From Litoreibacter ascidiaceicola (GTDB lineage Bacteria > Pseudomonadota > Alphaproteobacteria > Rhodobacterales > Rhodobacteraceae), in NCBI RefSeq assembly GCF_900129235.1, contig NZ_FQUV01000005.1, forward strand, positions 186,001 through 250,000: DNA of 64,000 bases. Direction: 5' to 3'. Position numbers and translations under genes: made by a program. Shown one piece after another: positions 26,409 to 35,331 of this stretch. How positions within the stretch are numbered: the first letter of the stretch is position 1; every line of letters starts with the position of its first letter. The notes under the pieces were generated by a model. It ran no database searches and was not told the origin of the DNA. It saw only the letters and a program-made list of their open reading frames with translations.

Positions 26409-27029
26409 CTAACTGCTGGCGTTGGCGTAGCACGCGACGGTGTCGGCGATCTGCTCTGGCGTGGTTTCACGGCGGAAGAACTCGACAAACCCTTTTTCGG
26501 GCAGCACCAGATAGGTGAAGGTCGAATGGTCGACGAGGTAGTATTCCGGATCGCCGGTCTGCTTCTTGTAATAGGTTTTGTAGGCCTGCGACGCAGCTTT
26601 CACCTGCTCCGGCGAGCCTGTCAGCCCGATCATCTTGGGGTGCATAACATCGGTGAATTCCGCCACGACCTCTGGTGTGTCGCGTTCCGGGTCGATGGAG
26701 ATGAACAACGCCCCAGCGTCGATGCCACGTTCCGCCAATACATCCAGAGCCTCGGCGTTGCGCGCGCTGTCCAGCGGGCAGACGTCGGGGCAGAAGGTGT
26801 AGCCGAAATAAACCAGCGTCGGCGAGGTGATCACATCGGCATTGGTGACGGTTGCGCCGGTTTCGCTCACCAGTTCGAAGTCTCCGCCGATATCACCACC
26901 CGCTACGGCCGAGGACCGGCAAGACGCGAACTCGTCCTCGCCCCCGCGGTTAATCACAACATAAGCGGCGGTCCCACCGAGCATGGCAACAACGAGTCCG
27001 ATTGCAGTGGCTGAATAGATCTTGTTCAT
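26409..27029 (-). CDS. senC: SCO1/SenC/PrrC-family copper chaperone
   Basis: Membrane-anchored thioredoxin-like protein (206 residues, helix 7-26) that delivers copper to cytochrome c oxidase and can relay redox information to RegB. Copper ligands are Cys80 and Cys84 (FCPDVC) and His168 (DHSTFTYL). I start at 27029 because GGAG lies seven bases before it; the ATG two codons upstream would sit only one base from that site. The order regB, senC, regA is the standard one in this family. Confidence 0.94.
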   Translation of the reverse strand: MNKIYSATAIGLVVAMLGGTAAYVVINRGGEDEFASCRSSAVAGGDIGGDFELVSETGATVTNADVITSPTLVYFGYTFCPDVCPLDSARNAEALDVLAERGIDAGALFISIDPERDTPEVVAEFTDVMHPKMIGLTGSPEQVKAASQAYKTYYKKQTGDPEYYLVDHSTFTYLVLPEKGFVEFFRRETTPEQIADTVACYANASS

Positions 27030-27125
27030 GGTCATGCTCCGCAGTGATATTAACGCTTCAGTTGATCCGCTATACAGCGCCATGTATCAATCTGCCATTA
27101 TGACGCTGCACCTCACTTCTTCGCG

Positions 27126-28514
27126 ATGGTAGATACCTCGCTTGGCCTTGCCGCGGTGGGGACGCGCGGGGGTGTTGTCCGCCTCCGTACCCTTATCATT
27201 CTGCGATGGCTCGCTGTCTTTGGCCAGATTTTTGCCATCGGCGTCGCCAGCTTCTTCCTTGAGCTGAAAATCGAGCTGGGCCTGTGTTTCCTGGCGATTG
27301 GCGCTTCGGTCATCACCAACCTCGTGGCGCATTTCGTATACCCCGAAAACCGTCGCATGCCGGAGCGCGAGGTGTTGATCACACTGCTGTTCGACATCAG
27401 CCAGCTTGCCTTTCTGCTGTACCTCACCGGCGGCTTGAACAACCCCTTTGCCCTGCTGATGCTGGCCCCCGTGACGGTGTCGGCCATGACGTTGCGCGCA
27501 GGGCCGACCTTCTTTCTGGGCGGGTTGGCCGTGGTTCTGGTCACGTTGCTGGCCTATTACTACGTGCCGCTGCGCAGCGATCTTGGCTTTGTGCTGCGCA
27601 TGCCGCAACTGTTTGTGGCGGGTTTTTGGGTCGCCATGGTCATTGGCATCGTGTTCCTGGGCATCTACGCCGCGCGCGTCACCGCAGAGACGACCTCCAT
27701 GAGCAAGGCGCTTTTGGCCACACAGATGGCCCTGTCCCGCGAACAAAAACTGACCGACCTTGGCGGGGTGATCGCGGCGGCGGCGCATGAGTTGGGCACG
27801 CCGCTTGCCACCATCAAGCTGGTCAGCGCCGAACTTCTAGACGAGTTGGAAGACCCTGACCTGCGCGAAGATGCTGCCTTGATCCGCGATCAGGCAGACC
27901 GTTGCCGCGACATTCTGCATTCGATGGGACGCGCGGGAAAGGACGACCGCCATTTGCATACAGCGCCGCTCAGCTCTGTGATCAAAGACGCGGCGGAGCC
28001 ACATACCAATCGCGGCAAGACCCTGAATTTCAAGTTTGGACCGAGGCAAGGGGCAGCTGACAGAACCCCCAACATCTACCGCCGCCCCGAGATCATCCAC
28101 GGGGTGCGCAACCTTATTCAGAACGCCGTGGATTTTGCCACAGCTCAGGTCTGGGTCGAGGTGAAATGGAGCGACCGCGAGGTGATTGTGCGGGTTCTGG
28201 ATGACGGGCCCGGCTACCCGAACGACCTTTTGGGGCGCATTGGTGACCCGTTCATCAAACGCGGTGGCAAGCGCGAAAAAGACGCGTCGCGGCCGGAATA
28301 TGAGGGCATGGGGCTGGGACTGTTCATCGCGAAAACGCTTCTTGAGCGCTCTGGCGCAAGGGTGAATTTTGCCAACGGTTCCGACCGCCACAATGACCCG
28401 GGCAGGCCACGATACGGGGCGATTGCCGAAGTGATCTGGCCGACGGAGGCCATCGTGGAGGCCAGCGATGGCCCCTCCAAACCGCTGGGCGAAAACAAAC
28501 CTATCGAGATTTAA
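27126..28514 (+). CDS. regB: Redox sensor histidine kinase RegB (PrrB/ActS)
   Basis: Membrane sensor kinase of 462 residues: six helices (about 25-185), then the kinase. The fully conserved quinone-binding heptapeptide GGLNNPF is at 102-108. The phosphorylated histidine is His221 (AAAHELGTPLATIK) and the redox-active cysteine of RegB is present as Cys260 (DQADRCRDIL). The N, G1 and G2 boxes read NLIQNAVDFA, DDGPGYP and GMGLGLFIAKTLL. Together with RegA it forms a global oxygen/redox switch. Confidence 0.96.
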   Translation: MVDTSLGLAAVGTRGGVVRLRTLIILRWLAVFGQIFAIGVASFFLELKIELGLCFLAIGASVITNLVAHFVYPENRRMPEREVLITLLFDISQLAFLLYLTGGLNNPFALLMLAPVTVSAMTLRAGPTFFLGGLAVVLVTLLAYYYVPLRSDLGFVLRMPQLFVAGFWVAMVIGIVFLGIYAARVTAETTSMSKALLATQMALSREQKLTDLGGVIAAAAHELGTPLATIKLVSAELLDELEDPDLREDAALIRDQADRCRDILHSMGRAGKDDRHLHTAPLSSVIKDAAEPHTNRGKTLNFKFGPRQGAADRTPNIYRRPEIIHGVRNLIQNAVDFATAQVWVEVKWSDREVIVRVLDDGPGYPNDLLGRIGDPFIKRGGKREKDASRPEYEGMGLGLFIAKTLLERSGARVNFANGSDRHNDPGRPRYGAIAEVIWPTEAIVEASDGPSKPLGENKPIEI

Positions 28515-28579
28515 TCAACCCTTAATGAATCTAGTTTCAGGTCACCACCAACCCGATGTCGGCATCAAAGGTGGCACTG

Positions 28580-30148
28580 ATGGCAGATTTACTATTCGAA
28601 TTCGCAGCGACAATGGCGCTTGGCGCGCTTCTTGGGGCGATGGCCGTGTACTCCCTGCTGCGCTTGACGACCCCGCCCAAAAGCGCGGACAAATCGCGGC
28701 TGGAATTCCGCTTCGAGAAGCGCGAACTTGTCGGGGCTTGCCCGCGGGCGCGGCGCTCGCTCAGCCTCGAAGATCTGGATGAAGACGTTTACCACCAGCT
28801 GATTGACCGGCTTGGCAGAATCTTTCCCGACCTGCGGCAACGGCTTGACGACACCAGCCTTCACAGCGCCAGTTTCACGCTTAGCGAGGCAACCCAAAAC
28901 GGCCCCGCCTTGTTGGATGTCGAAGCGCATGGCGGAAGTTTGCGCCTGCGCCTGTCCGGAATTGATGCGCCGTTATCGCGCAAGGTATTGGTGGACAGCG
29001 ACCAAGCCACCGCCGTCGCCGCCGAGCTTGCGGTTTTGCGCGCGGCGACCGAAACCGCGCCCTTTTTGTCTTGGCGCGAAACGGCGGACGGGGCAGTGGA
29101 CTGGGCCAACAAAGCCTACACCACAGCCGCCGGAGAGGCCGACATCCCGCGCAAAGATTCGTCATGGCCACCGGCGCGCCTGTTTCATGGCGGGGCTGTG
29201 GCGCAATCGGGCGATCAGGCCCATCCCAAGCGCTCCACGCTGATGATGAATTCGGGCGAGCGCCGAACCTATGAAGTCCTTCGCTACGGCAGCGGCAACG
29301 GAACGCTGAACTTCGCCCTAGATGTGGGCGCGACCATCAAGGCCGAAGAATCCCTGCGCAGCTTCATGCAGACCCTGACCCAGACGTTCGCGGCCTTGCC
29401 CATCGGTCTGGCGATCTTTGACCGGTCGCGGTCGCTGGTCATGTTCAACCCTGCGTTGATGGACCTGACCAATCTGGAACCGGAATGGCTGAGTGCGCGC
29501 CCGACATTGTATGATTTCGTCAACCAATTGCGTGAGAAACGGATGCTGCCTGAACGTCGCGATTTCGCCGACTGGCGCAAGAAAATAACGGAGCTGGAAA
29601 AATCCGCCGAGGACGGCACCTATTGCGAAACATGGACCTTGCCGACGGGCCAAACCTACCGCGTCACGGGCAGACCCCATCCCGAAGGCGCGGTGGCCTT
29701 CCTGATGGAAGATATAACCGCCGAGATGAGCCTGACCCGCAAATTCCGCCGCGAGATGTCAATGAATCAGGCGCTGCTGGACCACCTGCCCGAAGCGCTG
29801 GCCGTCTTTGCCGATGACGGTGTCATCACCATGACCAACGCCGCCTATGACGCTTTGTGGGGCACCGACCCCGAGGATGCGCTGGGCCAGCTCACGATCA
29901 CCGACGCCACGCGCCTTTGGCAAGCCAGCAGCGCGCCGAACCCGATCTGGGGCGACGCGCGCGATTTTGTCAGCCAGCGGGGCGACCGCTCCGAATGGAC
30001 AGATACCGCGACGCTCGCGAACGGCCTTGTGGTGACTTGCCGGTTCCAGCCACTTGCAGGCGGGGCGACGCTTGTCGGGTTCATGCCCGCGCATCAAAGC
30101 GCGTTGCTGCCCCCACATTCCGCGCAATTGACGGCGATTTCTTCCTGA
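28580..30148 (+). CDS. Membrane-anchored PAS-domain protein without a kinase domain
   Basis: Protein of 522 residues with one N-terminal membrane helix (about 8-28), a region of unknown fold (40-150), and two or three PAS-like domains: about 155-265, 275-390 (FAALPIGLAIFDRSRSLVMF) and 395-500 (LDHLPEALAVFADDGVITMT). A kinase core is not present; the chain ends 20 residues after the last PAS. The start at 28580 has AGGTGG six bases upstream. In Rhodobacteraceae such proteins precede tsaE and are sometimes linked to DivL of the CtrA pathway; here that is only a possibility. It may act as a sensor platform for a separate kinase. Confidence 0.8.
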   Translation: MADLLFEFAATMALGALLGAMAVYSLLRLTTPPKSADKSRLEFRFEKRELVGACPRARRSLSLEDLDEDVYHQLIDRLGRIFPDLRQRLDDTSLHSASFTLSEATQNGPALLDVEAHGGSLRLRLSGIDAPLSRKVLVDSDQATAVAAELAVLRAATETAPFLSWRETADGAVDWANKAYTTAAGEADIPRKDSSWPPARLFHGGAVAQSGDQAHPKRSTLMMNSGERRTYEVLRYGSGNGTLNFALDVGATIKAEESLRSFMQTLTQTFAALPIGLAIFDRSRSLVMFNPALMDLTNLEPEWLSARPTLYDFVNQLREKRMLPERRDFADWRKKITELEKSAEDGTYCETWTLPTGQTYRVTGRPHPEGAVAFLMEDITAEMSLTRKFRREMSMNQALLDHLPEALAVFADDGVITMTNAAYDALWGTDPEDALGQLTITDATRLWQASSAPNPIWGDARDFVSQRGDRSEWTDTATLANGLVVTCRFQPLAGGATLVGFMPAHQSALLPPHSAQLTAISS

Positions 30149-30191
30149 TCACCGCTTGAAGGCAGGGCAGGTTGGCGTAAGACTGCATCTC

Positions 30192-30722
30192 ATGACGTCT
30201 CCCGCCCCCTCCCGACACAAAGCAGGCGCGCCGCGATCCGTTTGGACCGCCGATCTGGCTTCGCCGGACGCGACCGCCAGTTTGGCGCATGCCTTCGCGG
30301 CCATCGCAACGCCGGGCCTGTGCGTGTTGATCAACGGTCCTGTGGGCGCGGGCAAAAGCTTCTTCGCACGCAATGTTATCCAGACCCTGATGGCCCAGAA
30401 AGGCGCATTGGAAGATGTCCCGTCCCCGACTTTTACGCTGGTGCAGACCTATGAACTGGGGCCGCTGGACGTGTGGCATGCCGACCTCTACCGCCTGACA
30501 GATGCGGGTGAGTTGATCGAACTGGGGTTGGAGCAGGCGTTTGACAGCGCCTTGTGCCTGATTGAATGGCCGGACCGCTTGGGCAGCCTGCGCCCGGATG
30601 GCGCGGTGGAATTGACCATGACGCCCGACCCCAATCACCAAGACAGGCGGCATGTCAGGATTGACGGCCCGACCGATCTGATCACCCGCTTGTCCAGCGC
30701 CATGGAGATACCCCCCGAATGA
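30192..30722 (+). CDS. tsaE: tRNA threonylcarbamoyladenosine biosynthesis ATPase TsaE
   Basis: Small ATPase that supports the TsaB-TsaD complex in making t6A in tRNA. The 176-residue protein has the P-loop GPVGAGKS at 49-56, the switch VPSPTFTLVQTYE and the conserved HADLYRL and LIEWPDRLG motifs. ATG 30192 gives a normal N terminus; a TTG 12 codons earlier opens the same frame but has no better ribosome site. It overlaps amgK by four bases (ATGA), so it leads the tsaE-amgK-murU-addB-addA unit. Confidence 0.93.
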   Translation: MTSPAPSRHKAGAPRSVWTADLASPDATASLAHAFAAIATPGLCVLINGPVGAGKSFFARNVIQTLMAQKGALEDVPSPTFTLVQTYELGPLDVWHADLYRLTDAGELIELGLEQAFDSALCLIEWPDRLGSLRPDGAVELTMTPDPNHQDRRHVRIDGPTDLITRLSSAMEIPPE

Positions 30723-31735
30723 CCAAGACGCGGCAAGAGCAGGCGGAGCGTTTTATCGCCTCGACCGATTGGAGCGGTGCGGCACGCACGCCCTTGGCGG
30801 GCGATGCGTCAAACCGGAGATACGACCGTGTGCGCAAGGACGGCCTGCCGCCCGCAGTGCTGATGGACGCGGCCCCTGAACGAGGCGAAGACGTACGGCC
30901 ATTCACTGCCATCGCGCGGCATTTGTCCGACATCGGGCTGAGCGCGCCGAGGATCTATGCGCAGGACGCAACGCACGGGTTTTTGCTGATCGAAGACCTT
31001 GGCGATGACCTTTTGGCGCGTGTTGTGAAGCGCCGTCCGGAGCTGGAAGCCCAGCTGTACCAAGCGGCCATCGACGCGCTGATCGTGGCGCAAAATGCGC
31101 CGCCACCGCCCCTTGCCCCCTACGACGCCGACGCGATGGCGGTCACCGCGATGCGGCTGCCGGACTGGTACCTTCCCCACGCGACCGGACAGTCGGTTCC
31201 CGATGCGCTGGCGTCAGAATATAACGCGCTTGTACGCGACATGCTGGACCGCCTTATGACGGGAAAGTCAGTGATGGTTCAACGCGATTACCACGCCGAA
31301 AACCTGCTTTGGCTGCCAGACCGTGACGGGGCGGCGCGTGTCGGCTTGCTGGATTTTCAGGATGCGATGCTGGGCCATCCGGCCTATGATCTGGCCTCCC
31401 TGCTCAAAGATGCGCGGCGTGATGTGGCGACGGATGTGCAGCAAGAAATGCTGGCCTATTACATCGCGCAGACAGGAGCTGATGCTGAGGCGTTCACCGC
31501 CGCCTATGCCGCGTGCTCGGCACAGCGCAACTTGCGGATCATCGGCGGCTTTGCCCGCCTTTGTGTTCGCGACGGCAAGCCGAACTATCCCGACATGATG
31601 CCGCGCGTTTGGGAAAATTTGATGGGCGACCTGAAGCACCCAGAGATTGCAGAACTGCGCGACTTTATCGAGACGCATGCCCCTGCGCCCAAAGCCGAGA
31701 TTATCGCCCGCATCAAGGCTGCCGCCCATGGCTGA
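30719..31735 (+). CDS. amgK: N-acetylmuramate/N-acetylglucosamine anomeric kinase AmgK
   Basis: Phosphorylates MurNAc (and GlcNAc) at C1 in the peptidoglycan-recycling bypass that feeds UDP-MurNAc without passing through de novo synthesis. The 338-residue protein has the aminoglycoside-phosphotransferase fold: an N-terminal lobe with ASNRRYDRV, the catalytic loop DYHAEN at 190-195 (Asp190), and the metal motif DFQD at 212-215. It is directly followed, with an eight-base overlap, by the MurNAc-1-phosphate uridylyltransferase gene, which is the reason for this name over a general phosphotransferase. Confidence 0.88.
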   Translation: MTKTRQEQAERFIASTDWSGAARTPLAGDASNRRYDRVRKDGLPPAVLMDAAPERGEDVRPFTAIARHLSDIGLSAPRIYAQDATHGFLLIEDLGDDLLARVVKRRPELEAQLYQAAIDALIVAQNAPPPPLAPYDADAMAVTAMRLPDWYLPHATGQSVPDALASEYNALVRDMLDRLMTGKSVMVQRDYHAENLLWLPDRDGAARVGLLDFQDAMLGHPAYDLASLLKDARRDVATDVQQEMLAYYIAQTGADAEAFTAAYAACSAQRNLRIIGGFARLCVRDGKPNYPDMMPRVWENLMGDLKHPEIAELRDFIETHAPAPKAEIIARIKAAAHG

Positions 31736-32423
31736 TCCAACAGCCGCAATGGTGTTTGCCGCAGGGTTTGGCACGCGTATGGGGGATTTGACCCAGAACC
31801 GCCCAAAGCCGTTGATTGAGGTCGCGGGGCGGGCATTGCTGGACCATGCTTTGGACCTGACCGATGCGGCGGGGGTCAAAGCGGTGGTGAATGCCCATTA
31901 CAAAGCAGACATGGTCGCCGCGCATGTGAAGGGCCGCCCCGACACAGAATTGCTGGTCGAGCAACCGGAGATACTCGACACAGGCGGCGGGTTGAAAGCG
32001 GCGCTACCGCATCTGGGCAACGCACCCGTTTTCACGCTGAATTCCGACGCCATCTGGGCGGGGCCAAGCCCGCTCGACTGCCTGCGCGAGGCGTGGCGCC
32101 CTGAGCAGATGGGCGCGTTGCTGCTGCTGGTCCCGTTGGAGCGCACGGTTGGCTACACCCGCGCCGGAAATTTCGCCACCGACGCGCAAGATCATCTAAC
32201 ACGCAGTTCCAGCGGCATGGTCTATACCGGCGCGCAGGTGCTTCATACGGGCGGGCTTGCAAAGATCACCGAGGCAAGTTTCTCGCTGAATGTGTTGTGG
32301 GACCAGATGCTGCCCGAACAACGCCTGTTTGGCGTGGAATATCCGGGCTATTGGGCGGATGTAGGCACCCCTGACGGCATCGGGCTGGCCGAGAAAATGC
32401 TGGAGCAACATGCCAATGTTTGA
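31728..32423 (+). CDS. murU: N-acetylmuramate 1-phosphate uridylyltransferase MurU
   Basis: Transfers UMP to MurNAc 1-phosphate to give UDP-MurNAc, the step after AmgK. The 231-residue protein is a nucleotidyltransferase with the signature AAGFGTRMGDLTQNRPKPL near residue 10, NAHYKADMV, TLNSDAIW for the metal site, and YWADVGTPDG near the end. The pathway lets the cell rebuild cell-wall precursors and, where studied, gives tolerance to fosfomycin. It overlaps amgK and addB. Confidence 0.9.
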   Translation: MADPTAAMVFAAGFGTRMGDLTQNRPKPLIEVAGRALLDHALDLTDAAGVKAVVNAHYKADMVAAHVKGRPDTELLVEQPEILDTGGGLKAALPHLGNAPVFTLNSDAIWAGPSPLDCLREAWRPEQMGALLLLVPLERTVGYTRAGNFATDAQDHLTRSSSGMVYTGAQVLHTGGLAKITEASFSLNVLWDQMLPEQRLFGVEYPGYWADVGTPDGIGLAEKMLEQHANV

Positions 32424-35331
32424 CCCTTCCGACCACCCGCGCGTCTTTGCCCTGCCACCCGGAGTTGATTTTCCGGCGGCCTTGGTGCGCGGGTTACGTG
32501 ACCGCATGAAAGACACCGCGCCGCATGACATGGCGCGGGTGGAGTTGTTCGTGAACACCGCCCGCATGCAGCGCCGCATCCGAGCATTATTTGCCCAACA
32601 AGACGCCAGTTTTCTGCCCAAACTGCGGCTGGTCACCGATCTGGGGCGCGATGGCATTGGCGCTGACCTTCCCGACGCGGTGAACCCGCTAGTGCGGCGG
32701 CTGGAACTGGCACAACTAGTACGCAAGCTGATCGAAGCCGAACGCGACTTCGCCGCCCGCGCGCATACGTTTGATCTGGCGGACAGTCTCGCTGCGTTGA
32801 TGGAGGAAATGCAGGGCGAAGGCGTGCATCCCGACACGCTGGGGGAGCTGGATGTGGACCGCCACTCCGCCCATTGGGAACGGAGCCAGAAGTTCCTGAA
32901 ACTGGTGACCAAGTTTTTCGCCTCGGACGCACCGCTGAATGCCGAAGCGCGGCAACGTGTCGTGGTGAATCGGTTGATCGCACGTTGGGCGGACACCCCC
33001 CCATCGCATCCAGTGATCATCGCGGGCTCGACCGGATCACGCGGCACCACGCGATTGCTGATGGAGGCGGTAGCGAAACTGCCGCAAGGCGCGTTGATCT
33101 TACCCGGATTCGACACTGATATGCCTGAAACCGTGTGGAACCAGCTGGACGATGATCTGGCCAGCGAGGACCATCCACAATACCGGTTTCATGCCTTGTT
33201 ACGTGCGCTGGAGCTGACCAATGCCGAAGTGCCGCTTTGGGATGACACCCCACCCGCGAGCGCGGGACGGAATGCGTTGGTGTCGCTGGCTTTGCGCCCT
33301 GCGCCCGTGACGGACGAATGGCTGCTGGAAGGCCCTAAACTGCGTGATTTGGCCGAGGCGACCAGCAATGTGACCTTGATCGAAGCCCCCACCGCCCGCC
33401 ACGAAGCGCTCGCCATTGCGTTGCGGTTGCGAAAGGCGGCGGAGGACGGCCAAAGCGCGGCGCTGATCTCTCCCGACCGGATGCTGACCCGTCAGGTCAC
33501 CGCCGCGCTGCAACGCTGGGGGATTGAGCCTGACGACAGTGCGGGTATTCCGCTGCCTCAAACGCCAAGCGGGCGCATTTTGCGTCAGACGGCGGAACTG
33601 ATGGGGCGCAAACTGCCCTCGGACAAGCTGCTGGCCTTGCTGAAACATCCCTTGGTGGCATCTGGCGAGCGCGGCGATCATCTGAAGCGCACCCGCGATC
33701 TGGAGCTTGAGCTGCTGCGGGGCGGCCCGCCCTTCCCCACCCGTGAGGAGGTTTTGGCATGGGCAGATAAGCGCAAGTCGGATGAAGGCATCCAAACATG
33801 GGTCGCCGGAGTTTGGGATGTTCTGGACGCCCTGGCGCACTGCACGACCGGCCCCCTGCCAGAACTGCTGGAAAGCCACATCGCATTGACCGAGCAACTG
33901 TGCGGCGCGGCGATGTGGGACAAACCCACTGGCGAGGAGGCGGCGAAAGCAGTGAGCGAACTGCGTGAAGCCGCCAGCGCCGGCGGCGAGATGTCCTGCG
34001 CTGATTATGGCGACCTTGTGCATTTTGTCCTGAACCGCCACGAGGTGCGCGACCCGAACGCACCGCATCCCGGCATCATGATCTGGGGGACGTTGGAAGC
34101 GCGGGTTCAAGGCTCTGACATGGTGATCCTTGCGGGGTTGAACGACGGCATTTGGCCGGAACTTCCCGGCCCCGACCCGTGGCTCAACCGACAGATGCGA
34201 CGGGATGCAGGGCTTTTGCTGCCGGACCGGCGCATCGGGCTGTCAGCGCATGATTTCCAGCAAGCAATTGCGGCGCCGGACGTGTGGCTTACCCGTGCCA
34301 AACGCAACGCGGAGGCCGAAACAGTGCCATCCCGCTGGGTCAACCGGCTGACCAACCTGTTGGGTGGGCTGCAAGACGAAGGGAAGCCCGCCTTGGATGC
34401 GATGCGGGGGCGTGGAGCCGAATGGGTCGCGCTCGCCTCGGCACTGGATACGCCGCGCGGTGACGTGCCGCCCGCCAAGCGCCCCTCCCCGATACCGCCG
34501 CTAACCGCACGACCGAAAAAGCTACCGGTGACGCAGATCGAGACCCTGATCCGCGATCCTTACGCGGTTTATGCCCGCTATGTATTGAAGCTGCGCCCGC
34601 TGGATGCGCTCCACGCTTCTGCCGACGCGCCGTTGCGCGGGCTGGCGCTGCATGATGTATTGGACCGGTTCATTGACGAGACTGCCGCGCATTTGCCGGA
34701 TGACGCGGTTCAGAAGCTGACCGATATGGCCGAAGAGGTCTTCGCGGAGATGGTGCCTTGGCCCGCGACCCGCGCCATGTGGCAAGCAAAGCTGGAGCGG
34801 GTCGCGCCGTGGTTCATCGAAACGGAACATCTGCGCCGCCAATATGCCCGCCCGCTGCTGCAAGAGGAGCGCGGTGCGGTGAAACTCGACGGGCTCGACT
34901 TTACGCTGGAAGGCCGTGCCGACCGGATTGACGAGGCCACAGACGGCGCGCTGTTCCTGTATGACTACAAGACCGGATCCCTGCCCACGAAGGCGCAACG
35001 TGACCACTTCAACAAGCAGCTTCCGCTGCTGGCAGCGATTGCTGACAAGGACGGTTTTGAGGGTCTAACAAGGCGTAAAGTGGTTGGTGCCGACTATATC
35101 GGCCTAGGCTCGGTTGCAAAGCAGGAGGGTGATCGCTTCGAGTTCGGCGATCTGGACAAAGTCTGGGATGAACTGACCGCATTGATCGGTGCCTATTTAG
35201 AACCGGACAAGGGATTTTCCTCCCGCCGCGCGGTGTTCGAGACCCGTTGGGAACAGAATTACGACCACCTCGCCCGCTTTGGCGAATGGGACGAAACCGA
35301 TGAGGCCTTCGCGCAGGAGGTGGGCCAATGA
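32410..35331 (+). CDS. addB: Double-strand break repair protein AddB
   Basis: Subunit of the AddAB helicase-nuclease that processes double-strand ends for RecA. The 973-residue protein has an inactive-helicase-like body and a C-terminal RecB-type nuclease with EGRADRIDEATDGALFLYDYKTG (written in parts: EGRADRID and LYDYKTG), the D and K metal/catalytic residues of the family. The start at 32410 overlaps murU by 14 bases, and the stop overlaps addA by four. The length fits alphaproteobacterial AddB. Confidence 0.94.
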   Translation: MPMFDPSDHPRVFALPPGVDFPAALVRGLRDRMKDTAPHDMARVELFVNTARMQRRIRALFAQQDASFLPKLRLVTDLGRDGIGADLPDAVNPLVRRLELAQLVRKLIEAERDFAARAHTFDLADSLAALMEEMQGEGVHPDTLGELDVDRHSAHWERSQKFLKLVTKFFASDAPLNAEARQRVVVNRLIARWADTPPSHPVIIAGSTGSRGTTRLLMEAVAKLPQGALILPGFDTDMPETVWNQLDDDLASEDHPQYRFHALLRALELTNAEVPLWDDTPPASAGRNALVSLALRPAPVTDEWLLEGPKLRDLAEATSNVTLIEAPTARHEALAIALRLRKAAEDGQSAALISPDRMLTRQVTAALQRWGIEPDDSAGIPLPQTPSGRILRQTAELMGRKLPSDKLLALLKHPLVASGERGDHLKRTRDLELELLRGGPPFPTREEVLAWADKRKSDEGIQTWVAGVWDVLDALAHCTTGPLPELLESHIALTEQLCGAAMWDKPTGEEAAKAVSELREAASAGGEMSCADYGDLVHFVLNRHEVRDPNAPHPGIMIWGTLEARVQGSDMVILAGLNDGIWPELPGPDPWLNRQMRRDAGLLLPDRRIGLSAHDFQQAIAAPDVWLTRAKRNAEAETVPSRWVNRLTNLLGGLQDEGKPALDAMRGRGAEWVALASALDTPRGDVPPAKRPSPIPPLTARPKKLPVTQIETLIRDPYAVYARYVLKLRPLDALHASADAPLRGLALHDVLDRFIDETAAHLPDDAVQKLTDMAEEVFAEMVPWPATRAMWQAKLERVAPWFIETEHLRRQYARPLLQEERGAVKLDGLDFTLEGRADRIDEATDGALFLYDYKTGSLPTKAQRDHFNKQLPLLAAIADKDGFEGLTRRKVVGADYIGLGSVAKQEGDRFEFGDLDKVWDELTALIGAYLEPDKGFSSRRAVFETRWEQNYDHLARFGEWDETDEAFAQEVGQ

